Origin: Fibrobacteraceae bacterium
GTDB lineage: Bacteria > Fibrobacterota > Fibrobacteria > Fibrobacterales > Fibrobacteraceae
NCBI GenBank assembly: GCA_017625775.1
Contig: JAGAKE010000002.1
Location: forward strand, 248,001-312,000
Direction of reading: 5' to 3'
DNA: 64,000 nt
The notes under the pieces were generated by a model. It made no database searches. It saw only the letters and a list, made by a program, of their open reading frames with translations, and was not told the DNA's origin. Both the position numbers and the translations under genes were made by a program. This document shows positions 8,732-17,911 of the stretch, piece by piece (position 1 is the stretch's first letter; each line of letters begins with the position of its first letter).

Positions 8732-9136
8732 ATGATAAAATATGTTGCTTTCTTTTGTTTGATTGTTGTAGGTGTTTCTTTTTCAGAATCCCCAACAGAC
8801 TTGGATTCTTTATTCCGTGGCAAGGAATATAAATTGCAATTAAATGATTCTTTGCGTTATAAAACACAAGAAGCTAAGGTTGCTGAAGAAACAGAAAAAA
8901 AAGCAAAAGGCAAATCTTGGTATGTATTGCAATTTGAAGCATTAGCCGATTTTGATGCTGCTCAACGCCGACGCGATCAGTTAGTAGCAAGTACAGGCTA
9001 TTCTATTCAAGTAGTGTTTGATACACCATTTTACAAGTTGCGCGCTGGAGGTTGGTCCACAAAAGCAGAGGCTGAAGACAAGGCTCGAGAGCTTTCTGCC
9101 TATAATATTTCTGCCTTTGTTGTGAAAGTCCGCTAG
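8732..9136 (+). CDS. secreted SPOR-domain protein
   Basis: A 134-residue protein with an N-terminal signal peptide (hydrophobic YVAFFCLIVVGVSF) and a SPOR domain filling the C-terminal half (WYVLQFEALADFDAAQRRR to ISAFVVKVR). SPOR modules bind septal peptidoglycan. There is no lipobox, so the mature protein is probably periplasmic or held by the uncleaved signal. The gene starts only 25 bases beyond the terminator of the fibro-slime gene. It shares the domain type with the lipoprotein at 3343 but is much shorter and lacks the acidic tail. Partner and exact role are unknown. Confidence 0.82.
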   Translation: MIKYVAFFCLIVVGVSFSESPTDLDSLFRGKEYKLQLNDSLRYKTQEAKVAEETEKKAKGKSWYVLQFEALADFDAAQRRRDQLVASTGYSIQVVFDTPFYKLRAGGWSTKAEAEDKARELSAYNISAFVVKVR

Positions 9137-9162
9137 ATATTGCAAAACTGAAAAAAAATAGT

Positions 9163-9183
9163 GCTTTTTTTCTTAAAATTGAG
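9163..9183 (+). promoter_or_regulatory. candidate promoter of the serine-rich lipoprotein gene
   Basis: GC, a run of seven T, then TAAAATTG, about 45 bases before the ATG at 9217; same layout as upstream of 3343, 4392 and 10406. Confidence 0.4.
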
Positions 9184-9216
9184 TATTTTCAAAAAAACAA
9201 AACCAAAGGATCGATT

Positions 9217-10191
9217 ATGAATAAAATGATCTGGAAATATGGGCTTTTAGCTCTATCTATTTTTGCTTTATCTGCTTGCAGTGACGATACTTCTTCTAAT
9301 GCAGATGGAGAGGAATCTTCTTCTTCTGCCGCACCTATTAGTATGTCATCTGCATCAGAAGTTTCTCCGATTAAAATGGAAAACTTGGCTGCAAATGTTA
9401 TGTCTGATGGTGCTGGTGGTGAAATGCTAAAATTGAATGGTTCTGTCAGTTTGGATTATACTTTCCGAGTTGAAGACCGTGAAGATGAAGATATTTTCTT
9501 CAATATTGATAGTATGTCATTTATCGCTGGTCATGTAGATAATGGAACAGTTTATGAATCTCCTTTACAAGTTCCTATGTCCACTACATTCCCAACAGAC
9601 CGAGTGACCCTTGGTACTTCTACAAGCGAAGTTCTTTTGAATTCTCTTGAAGGTTGTGGTGATTTCCGCGTTTATGTTTGGGCTTTTGCCAGTGCTTCTG
9701 ATGAAGGTGGAATTGATGTTTCTAAGGTTCCTACTTATTCAGCAGTTGATTCTATTGATTTTAAAAAGGCATGCCCTAAAGAAGAGGTTTCTTCTTCTTC
9801 AGTAGAAGCTGTTTGTACAGAAGTAGCTGCTAATGAAATAACGCTTTCTAATAAACTTGGAACAGACCAGTTTGCGATTAACCTAGTTACTGGTTCTGCT
9901 GAAAATCCACATGTGACATTGGAAATCGTTGATAATATGGCTTATTTACAAGCTAGCGAAGGTGTTGAAATTTGGGAAGAAGAAAACCAAGATTTCGGAC
10001 TTTTGCCAGAAGCTCCAGTTTGTGCTGAAGATTTCAAAACAGCCTTTGGTACTAAAACAGGCCGCATTGAATTGATGGGGAATATGTGGTTGGTAGTAAA
10101 AACTGCAGAAGGATCTTTCCCAATGATGATTGGTAAAGCAATGTACCAAGATGAAACAAGAGGTTCTGTAATTATTACTTACTATAAATAA
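9217..10191 (+). CDS. serine-rich linker lipoprotein of unknown function
   Basis: I do not recognise the fold of this 324-residue protein. It has a lipoprotein signal with lipobox LSAC (Cys at about residue 21), then a Ser/Glu/Asp-rich tether (EESSSSAA) of the kind common in Fibrobacter lipoproteins. A beta-rich domain of about 130 residues follows, then a second Ser-rich linker (EVSSSSVEAVC) and a second small domain ending at YYK. The two cysteine-containing domains may be disulphide-stabilised. AAAGGA precedes the ATG. It is a single-gene unit with its own promoter-like motif and two terminators. A surface-exposed role is inferred from the tether. Confidence 0.72.
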   Translation: MNKMIWKYGLLALSIFALSACSDDTSSNADGEESSSSAAPISMSSASEVSPIKMENLAANVMSDGAGGEMLKLNGSVSLDYTFRVEDREDEDIFFNIDSMSFIAGHVDNGTVYESPLQVPMSTTFPTDRVTLGTSTSEVLLNSLEGCGDFRVYVWAFASASDEGGIDVSKVPTYSAVDSIDFKKACPKEEVSSSSVEAVCTEVAANEITLSNKLGTDQFAINLVTGSAENPHVTLEIVDNMAYLQASEGVEIWEEENQDFGLLPEAPVCAEDFKTAFGTKTGRIELMGNMWLVVKTAEGSFPMMIGKAMYQDETRGSVIITYYK

Positions 10192-10197
10192 CTTTTC

Positions 10198-10224
10198 AAA
10201 AAGTCTCGGTGTCCGAGACTTTTT
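10198..10224 (+). terminator. first of two tandem hairpins after the lipoprotein gene
   Basis: A perfect 12-bp stem with TGT loop (AAAAAGTCTCGG and complement), ending in five T. Confidence 0.9.
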
Positions 10225-10230
10225 GAATTT

Positions 10231-10267
10231 AATTATAAAGCCGACGCCTAGCGTCGGCTTTATAATT
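10231..10267. terminator. second tandem hairpin
   Basis: A perfect 17-bp stem with a CTA loop, six bases after the previous hairpin. It lacks a long T run on the plus strand, so it may stabilise the 3' end or act as a back-up terminator. Confidence 0.65.
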
Positions 10268-10354
10268 ATATGGGTCAATGTTTTAAGTTTTTAAAACTGA
10301 AATAGGGAGATTTAAACAAAGCATAGCTTTGAATTAAATCTCTTTTATTGATTT

Positions 10355-10373
10355 GCTTTTTTTGCTACATTTG
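10355..10373 (+). promoter_or_regulatory. candidate gpmI promoter
   Basis: GC, a run of seven T, GC, then TACATTTG, about 40 bases before the gpmI ATG. TACATTTG matches the TAnnTTTG type of -7 element known from Bacteroidota. Confidence 0.4.
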
Positions 10374-10405
10374 ATTTGAATTTTAACACTTGATGGAGTG
10401 CAGTT

Positions 10406-12040
10406 ATGCTGAAAAAGAAAATGGATTTTGCGGGTTTAAATGGACCTGTTGTTACTATCGTAATGGATGGTTATGGTTTTAACCCAAGTGGAGAAGGAAA
10501 TGCGATAGCGGCTGCTTGTAAGCCAACTCTCGATCGTTTACTTGCAAATTATAGTAACGTGTTGTTAAAGGCTCATGGTCGTGCAGTAGGTATGCCAACA
10601 GATGATGATATGGGGAATTCCGAAGTTGGGCATAACGCAATTGGTGCAGGTCAAGTCTATAACCAAGGTGCAGCTCTTGTAGCAGATTCCATTCAGTCTG
10701 GTGAAATTTTTGGCCGTGATGCATGGAAAGAAATTGTTGGTAACGCTCGTGAAAAAGGAACAACCCTTCATTTTATTGGTCTATTTAGTGATGGTAATGT
10801 GCATAGCAATATTAGCCACTTAAAAGCAATGGTCGCTCAGTCCAAACAAGAAGGTTTGAAGAAAGTTCGCATTCATATTCTTTTAGATGGTCGTGATGTT
10901 CCAGAAACTTCTGCATTAGATTATGTATTGCCATTTGAACAATTCCTTTCTGAACTTCGCTCTGAAGATTTTGATGTTTGTATTGCTAGTGGTGGTGGTC
11001 GTATGCAAATTACGATGGACCGTTACAATGCTAACTGGAAAATGGTAGAAGCTGGTTGGAAAACTCATGTATTGGGTGAAGGTCGCTTGTTTGAAAGTGC
11101 TGCTAATGCCATTGAAACATTGCGTGGTGAAACAAAGGCTATTGACCAAGATTTGCCTCCATTTGTAATTGCAAAAGATGGTGCTCCAGTCGGCCAAATT
11201 GTAGATGGGGATTCTGTTGTATTCTTCAATTTCCGTGGCGATCGTGCTATTGAAATTACACGTGCTTTTGAAGAAGAAAATTTTGCTGAATTTGACAGAG
11301 TTCGTTTCCCAAAGGTTTGTTACGCAGGCATGTTGCAATACGATGGTGATTTGAAATTGCCTAATCGTTTCTTGGTTCCACCTCCAGCGATTAAGGAAAC
11401 TAGCGGAGAATGGTTTGCTAAATCTGGTATTAAACAATTTGCATGTTCTGAAACTCAAAAGTTTGGACATGTAACTTATTTCTGGAATGGTAACCGTTCT
11501 AGTAAATTTGATGGAGAAACTTATTTAGAAATTCCTTCTGATGTAGTTCCTTTTGAGCAACGTCCTTGGATGAAAGCGGCAGAAGTTACCGATGCGATGA
11601 TTGAAGCTTTGAAGAGCGGAAAGTACAAAACCTTACGTTGTAATTACCCAAACGGCGATATGGTTGGTCATACTGGAAGTTTCCGCGCCGCTACTATGGC
11701 TATTGAAGCTGTTGATTTAGGACTTTCTAGGCTTTTGCCTGTAATTGATGCTTTAGGTGGTGTAGCGTTGATTACAGCAGACCATGGTAATGCTGATGAA
11801 ATGTATGAAATCGACAAGAAAACAGGGCTTCCTAAGGTGAATAAAGATGGTTCTTTCAAAGCAAAGACAAGCCATACTTTGAACAAGGTTCCTTGTATTC
11901 TTTATGATAATGTTTCTGGTGGTAAGCTTGCTTTGCGTGAAGGCGATTGGGGTCTTTCTAATTTGGCAGCGACTACTGCAAATCTTCTAGGATTTGAAAA
12001 GCATGAAGCTTGGGACGATTCTATGTTGATTATTAAGTAA
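10406..12040 (+). CDS. gpmI: 2,3-bisphosphoglycerate-independent phosphoglycerate mutase
   Basis: Interconverts 3- and 2-phosphoglycerate in glycolysis, in the cytoplasm, with two metal ions and a phosphoserine intermediate. The 544 residues match the alkaline-phosphatase superfamily iPGM: MDGYG at about residue 20 for metal, GNSEVGHNAIG with the catalytic Ser near residue 70, LLDGRDVP, NFRGDRAIEI, NYPNGDMVGHTG and ITADHGNADEM with conserved His/Asp metal ligands. Length fits the family (about 510-550). GGAG stands seven bases before the ATG. The gene is single, between tandem terminators upstream and a strong hairpin downstream. Confidence 0.96.
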   Translation: MLKKKMDFAGLNGPVVTIVMDGYGFNPSGEGNAIAAACKPTLDRLLANYSNVLLKAHGRAVGMPTDDDMGNSEVGHNAIGAGQVYNQGAALVADSIQSGEIFGRDAWKEIVGNAREKGTTLHFIGLFSDGNVHSNISHLKAMVAQSKQEGLKKVRIHILLDGRDVPETSALDYVLPFEQFLSELRSEDFDVCIASGGGRMQITMDRYNANWKMVEAGWKTHVLGEGRLFESAANAIETLRGETKAIDQDLPPFVIAKDGAPVGQIVDGDSVVFFNFRGDRAIEITRAFEEENFAEFDRVRFPKVCYAGMLQYDGDLKLPNRFLVPPPAIKETSGEWFAKSGIKQFACSETQKFGHVTYFWNGNRSSKFDGETYLEIPSDVVPFEQRPWMKAAEVTDAMIEALKSGKYKTLRCNYPNGDMVGHTGSFRAATMAIEAVDLGLSRLLPVIDALGGVALITADHGNADEMYEIDKKTGLPKVNKDGSFKAKTSHTLNKVPCILYDNVSGGKLALREGDWGLSNLAATTANLLGFEKHEAWDDSMLIIK

Positions 12041-12061
12041 TCTTTATTGTCATTCAAAATG

Positions 12062-12098
12062 AAAATCCCTGAAAAGCAAAGCTTTTCAGGGATTTTTT
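12062..12098 (+). terminator. gpmI terminator
   Basis: A perfect 16-bp stem with an AAA loop followed by further T. Confidence 0.92.
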
Positions 12099-12123
12099 TA
12101 TTTAAAAACATTAAATTTAGAAT

Positions 12124-13668
12124 ATGAAAAAAAATGATAATTTGGAAAAAATCCGATTCAATATTTTGTCTGCTAATAAAGTTCAGTCTTTAGATAAAGC
12201 GGAAAAGGGAGAATCTTTAGAGAAAGGTTATGCTTTAATGAAAGAGGCGGGGAACGCCTTGTTTAAAAAGATAAAAGAAAAAATTCAAAAAGACAAAACG
12301 GCTCAAGGGATTGTTTACGTTTTTGTAGGCGCCGGAAATAATGGTGGTGATGGACTTGTTGTGGCTCGGCTTTTATTAGAACAAAAAATACCTGTCTGTG
12401 TGTATGGTATGAAACCTTCAAGTGAATTGAAAAATGAAGCCGGTTTAGCATTTAAAGATTTTGAAAAAGCTGGTGGAACTTATGAATTATTTTCAGAAAT
12501 AAAAATGCCTGATTTGAAAAATGCAACTTTAATTGTAGATGCTTTATTAGGTTTAGGTTTTGAAGGAATTTTAAGACCGAATTATCAAAAATTAGTGGAT
12601 TATTTAAATCAATCTGGAGTTCCAATATATTCTGTAGATTGTCCAACAATTCCTTTGCAGGCAAATTATACAATGTTGATGGGGTTTGCTAGAAATGAAA
12701 TTTATACAGAGAAAGAATCTGTGTATTATGGAACTTGGGAAGTTGCACCTTTATCTTATTCTCACAAGAATGTAGAGTTTTTTTCTGAAAATGTATATGG
12801 TTTAATCGATGCAGAAATGTGGAGATTGCTTCCTAAAAGAAATGAATGGGGTGATAAGCGTATTCAGGGAACGGCGTTAATAGTAGCTGGCTCGCGCGGA
12901 ATGTTAGGTGCTGCTAGTTTGTGTGCTAAGGCTGCACTTCGTTCGGGAATAGGTCTTTTAAGTTTAGCAGTGCCTGCATCATTGTTGCCTGAACTTTCTG
13001 TGAAACTTGACGAGCCTGTGCTTCTTCCTTATGAGGATTTTGGCTCTGGGCATTTAGTTGCAGAAAACATTCAAGAGATAAAAAATTTTTTAAAGCATCA
13101 AAAAGCTTTGGCCATTGGCCCAGGGATTTCAAGGCATGTAGGAATAGCTGAAGTGGTTACATCTTTTGTTTCGCAAGTTTCTGTTCCTATGGTTTTAGAT
13201 GCTGATGCTTTAAATGCTTTTGAAAAAAAATTAGAAGCTTTGAAACATCATTCTGAAGAGGTGATTATCACGCCTCACGAAAGAGAATGGGAACGCCTGT
13301 TCGGAGCTTTACCCAACTCAATAGAAAAACGGGATCAAGAACTTCGAGAAAAAGCAAAAGAGTATAATTTTGTGATTATTTTAAAAGGTGGCGTAAGTTG
13401 CATTGCATTTCCTGATGGTGAAATTTATAGAGTAGGAAGTCCAAATTCAGGAATGGCGAAAGGTGGGTCTGGAGATGTTTTAACGGGAATTCTTGTGGCT
13501 TTGCTTGCGCAAGGATGCTCGGCTAAAGAAGCGTCGCTTCTAGGTACCTGGCTTCATTCTGAAGCAGGGAAAAGTGCGCGTAATCGTTTAGGGGCTTTTT
13601 CTATGTTACCATCAGATGTGATTCAAGAATTGCCTAATGTATTTTTAAAACTTGAAAAGAATTTCTAA
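12124..13668 (+). CDS. nnr: bifunctional NAD(P)H-hydrate epimerase / ADP-dependent dehydratase
   Basis: A cytoplasmic repair enzyme that restores damaged NADH and NADPH hydrates. The N-terminal YjeF_N epimerase half carries VGAGNNGGDGLVVARLL at about residues 61-77 and VDALLGLGFEG. The C-terminal ribokinase-like dehydratase half carries VAGSRGMLGAA, LDADALNAF, ITPHEREW and the nucleotide site KGGSGDVLTGILVALL. The 514 residues match the fused two-domain form (about 490-520). The epimerase half is less typical in its middle third, where the usual proline-rich substrate loop is hard to see. polA starts nine bases after the stop, so the two genes are likely co-transcribed. Confidence 0.93.
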   Translation: MKKNDNLEKIRFNILSANKVQSLDKAEKGESLEKGYALMKEAGNALFKKIKEKIQKDKTAQGIVYVFVGAGNNGGDGLVVARLLLEQKIPVCVYGMKPSSELKNEAGLAFKDFEKAGGTYELFSEIKMPDLKNATLIVDALLGLGFEGILRPNYQKLVDYLNQSGVPIYSVDCPTIPLQANYTMLMGFARNEIYTEKESVYYGTWEVAPLSYSHKNVEFFSENVYGLIDAEMWRLLPKRNEWGDKRIQGTALIVAGSRGMLGAASLCAKAALRSGIGLLSLAVPASLLPELSVKLDEPVLLPYEDFGSGHLVAENIQEIKNFLKHQKALAIGPGISRHVGIAEVVTSFVSQVSVPMVLDADALNAFEKKLEALKHHSEEVIITPHEREWERLFGALPNSIEKRDQELREKAKEYNFVIILKGGVSCIAFPDGEIYRVGSPNSGMAKGGSGDVLTGILVALLAQGCSAKEASLLGTWLHSEAGKSARNRLGAFSMLPSDVIQELPNVFLKLEKNF

Positions 13669-13677
13669 ATTCAAAGA

Positions 13678-16416
13678 ATGGTTCAAAAGACATTGTTTTT
13701 GCTCGATTCTTACGCATTAGCGTTTCGAATGTTTTATGCTTTTTCTAAAGCCCCTTTGCATAATTCTAGTGGACTAGATGTTTCTATGGTTCATGGCTAT
13801 TGGGGAGCGGTTCTACGGATTTTAGATAAACATAAGCCAACACATTTTGCGATTGTGCGAGATGTGAATGCTCCGACTTTTCGGCATGACTTGTACCCAG
13901 AATACAAAGCAAATCGAAGCCCGATGCCAGAAGAAATGGCTGCTCAAATGCCTTTGCTTGCAGAAACTTTAGAAGCGAGCGGTTTACCGCTTCTTTCAGA
14001 AATGGGGTTTGAAGCCGATGACGTGATGGCAAGTGTCGCTTGTGCAGCAGAAAAAGCGGGATTTGATCGAGTTTTTTTGGTAACTAAAGATAAGGATTTA
14101 TCTCAAATAGTTTCTGATGTGATTCATCAATTACATTTAGAAAAGGGGGCCGACGGAATTGATTTTGGCCCAGAAGAAGTTTTAAAAAAATATGGAGTTC
14201 CGCCCTCACAAATTAGAGATTATCTGGCGTTGATGGGGGATTCTTCTGATAATGTTCCTGGCGTACCTAAAGTAGGCCCGAAAACAGCTGTGCAATTATT
14301 GCAACAATTCGGGGATATGGATAACTTGTACGCTCATATAGATGAAATAGAAAAAAAAGGCTTGCATGATAATTTAGCCGCAAATAAAGAAAATGCTTTT
14401 TTGTCGCGAGAATTAGTAACCTTGCAATCAGCACGTGGTTTTTCTGGTACTTTAGAACAATTAGAATTTAAAGGCCTTGCTAGTGATGCTTTAGCCGATA
14501 TTTTTAGAACGAATGAATTACGCCAATTGGAAAAATTATTAGAAAAGGTTCCAAGTCGTTCTGGTTGGGTGCCTTCTGAAGAAAATGAAATTATTCAAGA
14601 AGATCTTCCTGATTACATTCTTGTGGATTCTTTAGAAAAATTAGAGGCTTTGAAAAAGAAAGTAGAAGAAGCTTCTGAAATTGCAGTGGATACAGAAACG
14701 GATGGCTTGAATTTTATGAAGTGTTCGCTCGCTGGATTGTGTATTTCTATTGATGAAGGCGAAGGTTATTACATTCCTCTCGGTCATACAGATGTATTTG
14801 GTTTGCCACAGGGAAATTTACCGTTTGAATTGGTTCAGGAATGGTTTATTTCAATGTGGAAAAGAGAAAATTTGTTTTGGATTTTCCATAATGCAAAATT
14901 TGATCTGCATGTTTTATGTAGGGAATTTTCACTTGAAGAAATGCCAAAAAAAATTGGAGATTCTTTAATTCTTGCTTGGATGCTTTCGCCTGGAAGCCAT
15001 ACTTTGAGTTTAGATGAACAAGTTCGAGCGGAATTAAATCACGTAATGATTCCAATTACAGATTTAATTGGTCGAGGAAAAACGCAAATTCCATTTACTC
15101 AGGTTCCTATAGATAAGGCCGCTGAATATGGCGCTGAAGATGCGGTTTATACCTTAAGGCTTTGGCATAAAATATTCCCGAAACTTCAAGAAGCAGGGTA
15201 TGAAAAATTCTTCTTTCAAATGGAAATGCCTTTATTAGGCGTTCTACTTGAAATGGAAAAAACGGGAGTCGCTCTTGATAAATTAAAATTGCAAAAGTTA
15301 GCTCGTGAAATGGAAAGTCGTTTGTTTGTATTAGAAAAAGAGATTTATGAAACGGCTGGTAAAGAGTTTAATATCGCTTCCCCAAAACAATTAGCCGAAA
15401 TTTTATTTGATGATTTAGGACTTCCCGAAATAAAAAAACGTAGTACCGACAGTTCCGTTCTTGAAGAACTTTCTGTGGTAGCGCCACATCCGATAGTTGA
15501 ATCTATTGTAGAATACCGTGAACAAAAAAAATTATTGAGCACATACGTTAGCGTTCTTCCTTCTTTGATTTTACCAAATACAAACAGAATTCACACAAGT
15601 TTTATCCAATGGGGAACAGCTACAGGGCGTTTATCTAGTCGCGACCCGAATTTGCAAAATATTCCAATTCGAAGTGAAAGTGGAAAAAGAATTCGAGCGG
15701 CATTTGTTCCAGGAAATTCTGAAAATGTAATCTTAGCTGTTGATTATTCACAAATAGAATTACGCATGCTGGCGCATTTAAGTGAAGATAAGAATTTGAT
15801 TGCTGCTTACGCAGAAAATTTAGATATTCACGCACAAACTGCTGCCGCTATTTATGGTGTTTCTCAGGAAGAGGTAACCGCTGATCAGCGTCGAGATGCA
15901 AAGGTGGTGAATTTTGGCGTTCTGTATGGAATGACCGCATTTCGTTTAGCTCGAGATTTGAAGATTTCTAGAAAACAAGCTCAAGAATTTATTGATGGTT
16001 ATTTTAATTTGTATGCAGGTGTGCAAAAATTTATTGATAATACCATAGAATTTGTTCATAAAAATGGTTATGTCGAAACACTTTCTGGGCGCCGTCGTTC
16101 AATTCCAGGAATTTTTTCAACAGACCGAATGGAATGTAAAATGGCCGAACGTATGGCCGTAAATACTCCAGTGCAAGGAAGTGCTGCCGATTTGATTAAG
16201 CTTGCGATGATTCGTATTGCTGAAAAAATAAAGAGAGAATCACTGCCGTTAAAAATGATGCTTCAAGTACACGACGAATTGGTTTTTGAATGCCCTAAAA
16301 ATCAAGTAGAGGAAATGGGGAATATAATTCGGCAGGAAATGGAAAACGCTATGACTTTAAAAGTTCCTTTGGTGGCTTCTGTTGGATTTGGCGAAAATTG
16401 GCTAGAAGCTCATTAA
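13678..16416 (+). CDS. polA: DNA polymerase I with 5'-3' and 3'-5' exonuclease domains
   Basis: Fills gaps and removes RNA primers in replication and repair. The 912 residues show three parts: an N-terminal flap nuclease (LLDSYALAFRMFYAF, GFEADDVMAS, LMGDSSDNVPGVPKVGPKTA), a DnaQ-like 3'-5' exonuclease that keeps its acidic residues (AVDTETDGL, FHNAKFDLHVL, YGAEDAVYTLRL), and an A-family polymerase with SRDPNLQNIP, VDYSQIELRMLAHLS (motif A), RRDAKVVNFGVLYGM (motif B) and QVHDELVFE (motif C). Proofreading should therefore be active, unlike in many PolA proteins with decayed exonuclease domains. It follows nnr by nine bases and mrp starts 20 bases after its stop. Confidence 0.97.
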   Translation: MVQKTLFLLDSYALAFRMFYAFSKAPLHNSSGLDVSMVHGYWGAVLRILDKHKPTHFAIVRDVNAPTFRHDLYPEYKANRSPMPEEMAAQMPLLAETLEASGLPLLSEMGFEADDVMASVACAAEKAGFDRVFLVTKDKDLSQIVSDVIHQLHLEKGADGIDFGPEEVLKKYGVPPSQIRDYLALMGDSSDNVPGVPKVGPKTAVQLLQQFGDMDNLYAHIDEIEKKGLHDNLAANKENAFLSRELVTLQSARGFSGTLEQLEFKGLASDALADIFRTNELRQLEKLLEKVPSRSGWVPSEENEIIQEDLPDYILVDSLEKLEALKKKVEEASEIAVDTETDGLNFMKCSLAGLCISIDEGEGYYIPLGHTDVFGLPQGNLPFELVQEWFISMWKRENLFWIFHNAKFDLHVLCREFSLEEMPKKIGDSLILAWMLSPGSHTLSLDEQVRAELNHVMIPITDLIGRGKTQIPFTQVPIDKAAEYGAEDAVYTLRLWHKIFPKLQEAGYEKFFFQMEMPLLGVLLEMEKTGVALDKLKLQKLAREMESRLFVLEKEIYETAGKEFNIASPKQLAEILFDDLGLPEIKKRSTDSSVLEELSVVAPHPIVESIVEYREQKKLLSTYVSVLPSLILPNTNRIHTSFIQWGTATGRLSSRDPNLQNIPIRSESGKRIRAAFVPGNSENVILAVDYSQIELRMLAHLSEDKNLIAAYAENLDIHAQTAAAIYGVSQEEVTADQRRDAKVVNFGVLYGMTAFRLARDLKISRKQAQEFIDGYFNLYAGVQKFIDNTIEFVHKNGYVETLSGRRRSIPGIFSTDRMECKMAERMAVNTPVQGSAADLIKLAMIRIAEKIKRESLPLKMMLQVHDELVFECPKNQVEEMGNIIRQEMENAMTLKVPLVASVGFGENWLEAH

Positions 16417-16436
16417 AATATTCTAACTTTGACATT

Positions 16437-17546
16437 ATGACAGAAGAGCAAATTTTAAAAGCTTTAGAAGCAGTAATGGATCCCGATTTAAATCGGAATA
16501 TTGTTGAATTAGGTTTTGTTCAAAACTTAGTTATTGGTGAAGATAATTCTGTTTCCATGGAATTAGTTTTGACCACTCCAGCGTGTCCAATTCGAGACCG
16601 TTTTAAAGAACAATGTGAACGGATTATTTTGGCTTTAGGAGCAAGTTCTGCTGAAGTTACTTTATCTGCAAAGGCTGGTCGCGTTTCCATGCCAGAAGTT
16701 AGTGAGTCTTTTTTGAATGATGTGACTCATATTGTGGCGGTGGCTTCAGGAAAAGGTGGAGTAGGAAAATCAACAGTAACAGCTAATTTAGCGGTTGCGC
16801 TTAGTCTTTCTGGTGCACGCGTAGGAATTTTAGATGCAGATATTTATGGGCCTTCAATGGGTGTAATGTTTGGTATTGACCAAGCGCCTGCGGTGTATGA
16901 AGATAAAACGATTTCTCCAGTGCTTGCTCGTGGTGGTATTTCTATTGTTTCTATGAGCATGTTTTCTGATTCAGATAGAGCGACAATTTGGCGTGGCCCT
17001 ATGGCAAGTCAAATGATTAAGAATTTCTTGCATCGTGTTCGTTGGGGAACTTTGGATTATTTGTTGGTTGATTTTCCTCCAGGAACTGGTGATATTCAGT
17101 TAACGCTTACGCAAGAATGCCCACTTTCAGGAGCTGTAGTAGTTACAACTCCGCAAGAAGTGGCTTTGGCCGATTGTCGTAAGGGGCTTTCTATGTTTGA
17201 TTCTGTAGGGGTTCCTGTTTTAGGCGTCGTAGAAAACATGAGTTATTTTATTTGTGATAAATGTCAAAAGGAACATTATATTTTCCCACAAGGTGGTGGC
17301 GAAAGAATTTCCAAAACATTTGGGGTTCCTCTATTAGGGAAAATTCCTATGGAAGCAGCATTGGCATCTTGTGGGGATCAGGGAATTCCGGGAGTTTTAT
17401 ACAATCCGAATAGTGTTTCTGCAGAAGTCTTTACCCAAGTAGCATCTGAAGCAGTTCGTAAAATTTCAGTTTTTGCTGCGATGGCATCGGAATCTCTTTC
17501 TACATTCCGCTACACTTTTGAAGAATTACCGGAGGAATCTTTATGA
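16437..17546 (+). CDS. mrp: Mrp/NBP35-family iron-sulfur cluster carrier ATPase
   Basis: A P-loop ATPase that carries Fe-S clusters to apoproteins in the cytoplasm (ApbC/Mrp). After an N-terminal MIP18/DUF59 domain (about residues 1-80, with ELGFVQNL and TTPACPIRD) comes the deviant Walker A GKGGVGKSTVTANLA, the switch DADIYGPSMG, and the CDKC motif in YFICDKCQKEH that holds the bridging cluster. I start at ATG 16437 (MTEEQ); the longer TTG reading overlaps polA and adds residues foreign to the family. No strong ribosome-binding site is seen. The stop overlaps the next gene as ATGA. Confidence 0.94.
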   Translation: MTEEQILKALEAVMDPDLNRNIVELGFVQNLVIGEDNSVSMELVLTTPACPIRDRFKEQCERIILALGASSAEVTLSAKAGRVSMPEVSESFLNDVTHIVAVASGKGGVGKSTVTANLAVALSLSGARVGILDADIYGPSMGVMFGIDQAPAVYEDKTISPVLARGGISIVSMSMFSDSDRATIWRGPMASQMIKNFLHRVRWGTLDYLLVDFPPGTGDIQLTLTQECPLSGAVVVTTPQEVALADCRKGLSMFDSVGVPVLGVVENMSYFICDKCQKEHYIFPQGGGERISKTFGVPLLGKIPMEAALASCGDQGIPGVLYNPNSVSAEVFTQVASEAVRKISVFAAMASESLSTFRYTFEELPEESL

Positions 17547-17851
17547 GTTCTGTAATGCTTTCACCAAAAAAATTTTTTAGAACTCCAGAAGGAAAGCTTG
17601 GAGTGGAATGGGCAGATTCATCAAGAGAATGTGTTGATTTAATAAAACTTCGTTTGGCTTGCCCCTGCGCTCTTTGTGTGGATGAAAATACTGGAGAACG
17701 TATTGTAAAGAGAGAACAGATTCCTGAGAACTTGAAATTAGAATCTCTGCTTTCTGTTGGTCGGTATGCGGTAGGTTTTATATGGTCTGATGGGCATAAA
17801 ACGGGAATTTATCCTTATCCTTTGTTAAAGGAATTGACAAAAACGCCATAA
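17543..17851 (+). CDS. DUF971 domain protein (gamma-butyrobetaine hydroxylase N-terminal-like)
   Basis: A 102-residue protein matching the small DUF971 domain, known as the N-terminal zinc-binding part of gamma-butyrobetaine hydroxylases and as a stand-alone bacterial protein. It shows LRLACPCALCVDE with three cysteines, and the closing block VGRYAVGFIWSDGHKTGIYPYPLL. The pairing with an Mrp ATPase, here overlapping by ATGA, is common in bacteria and suggests a link to iron-sulfur or zinc handling. That link is an inference; no activity is known for the stand-alone form. Confidence 0.88.
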   Translation: MSSVMLSPKKFFRTPEGKLGVEWADSSRECVDLIKLRLACPCALCVDENTGERIVKREQIPENLKLESLLSVGRYAVGFIWSDGHKTGIYPYPLLKELTKTP

Positions 17852-17911
17852 ATAGCAATATTTGGCTAGAATTTATAAAACTTCGCTACTTATGTTTTTG
17901 CAGGCCTATTT

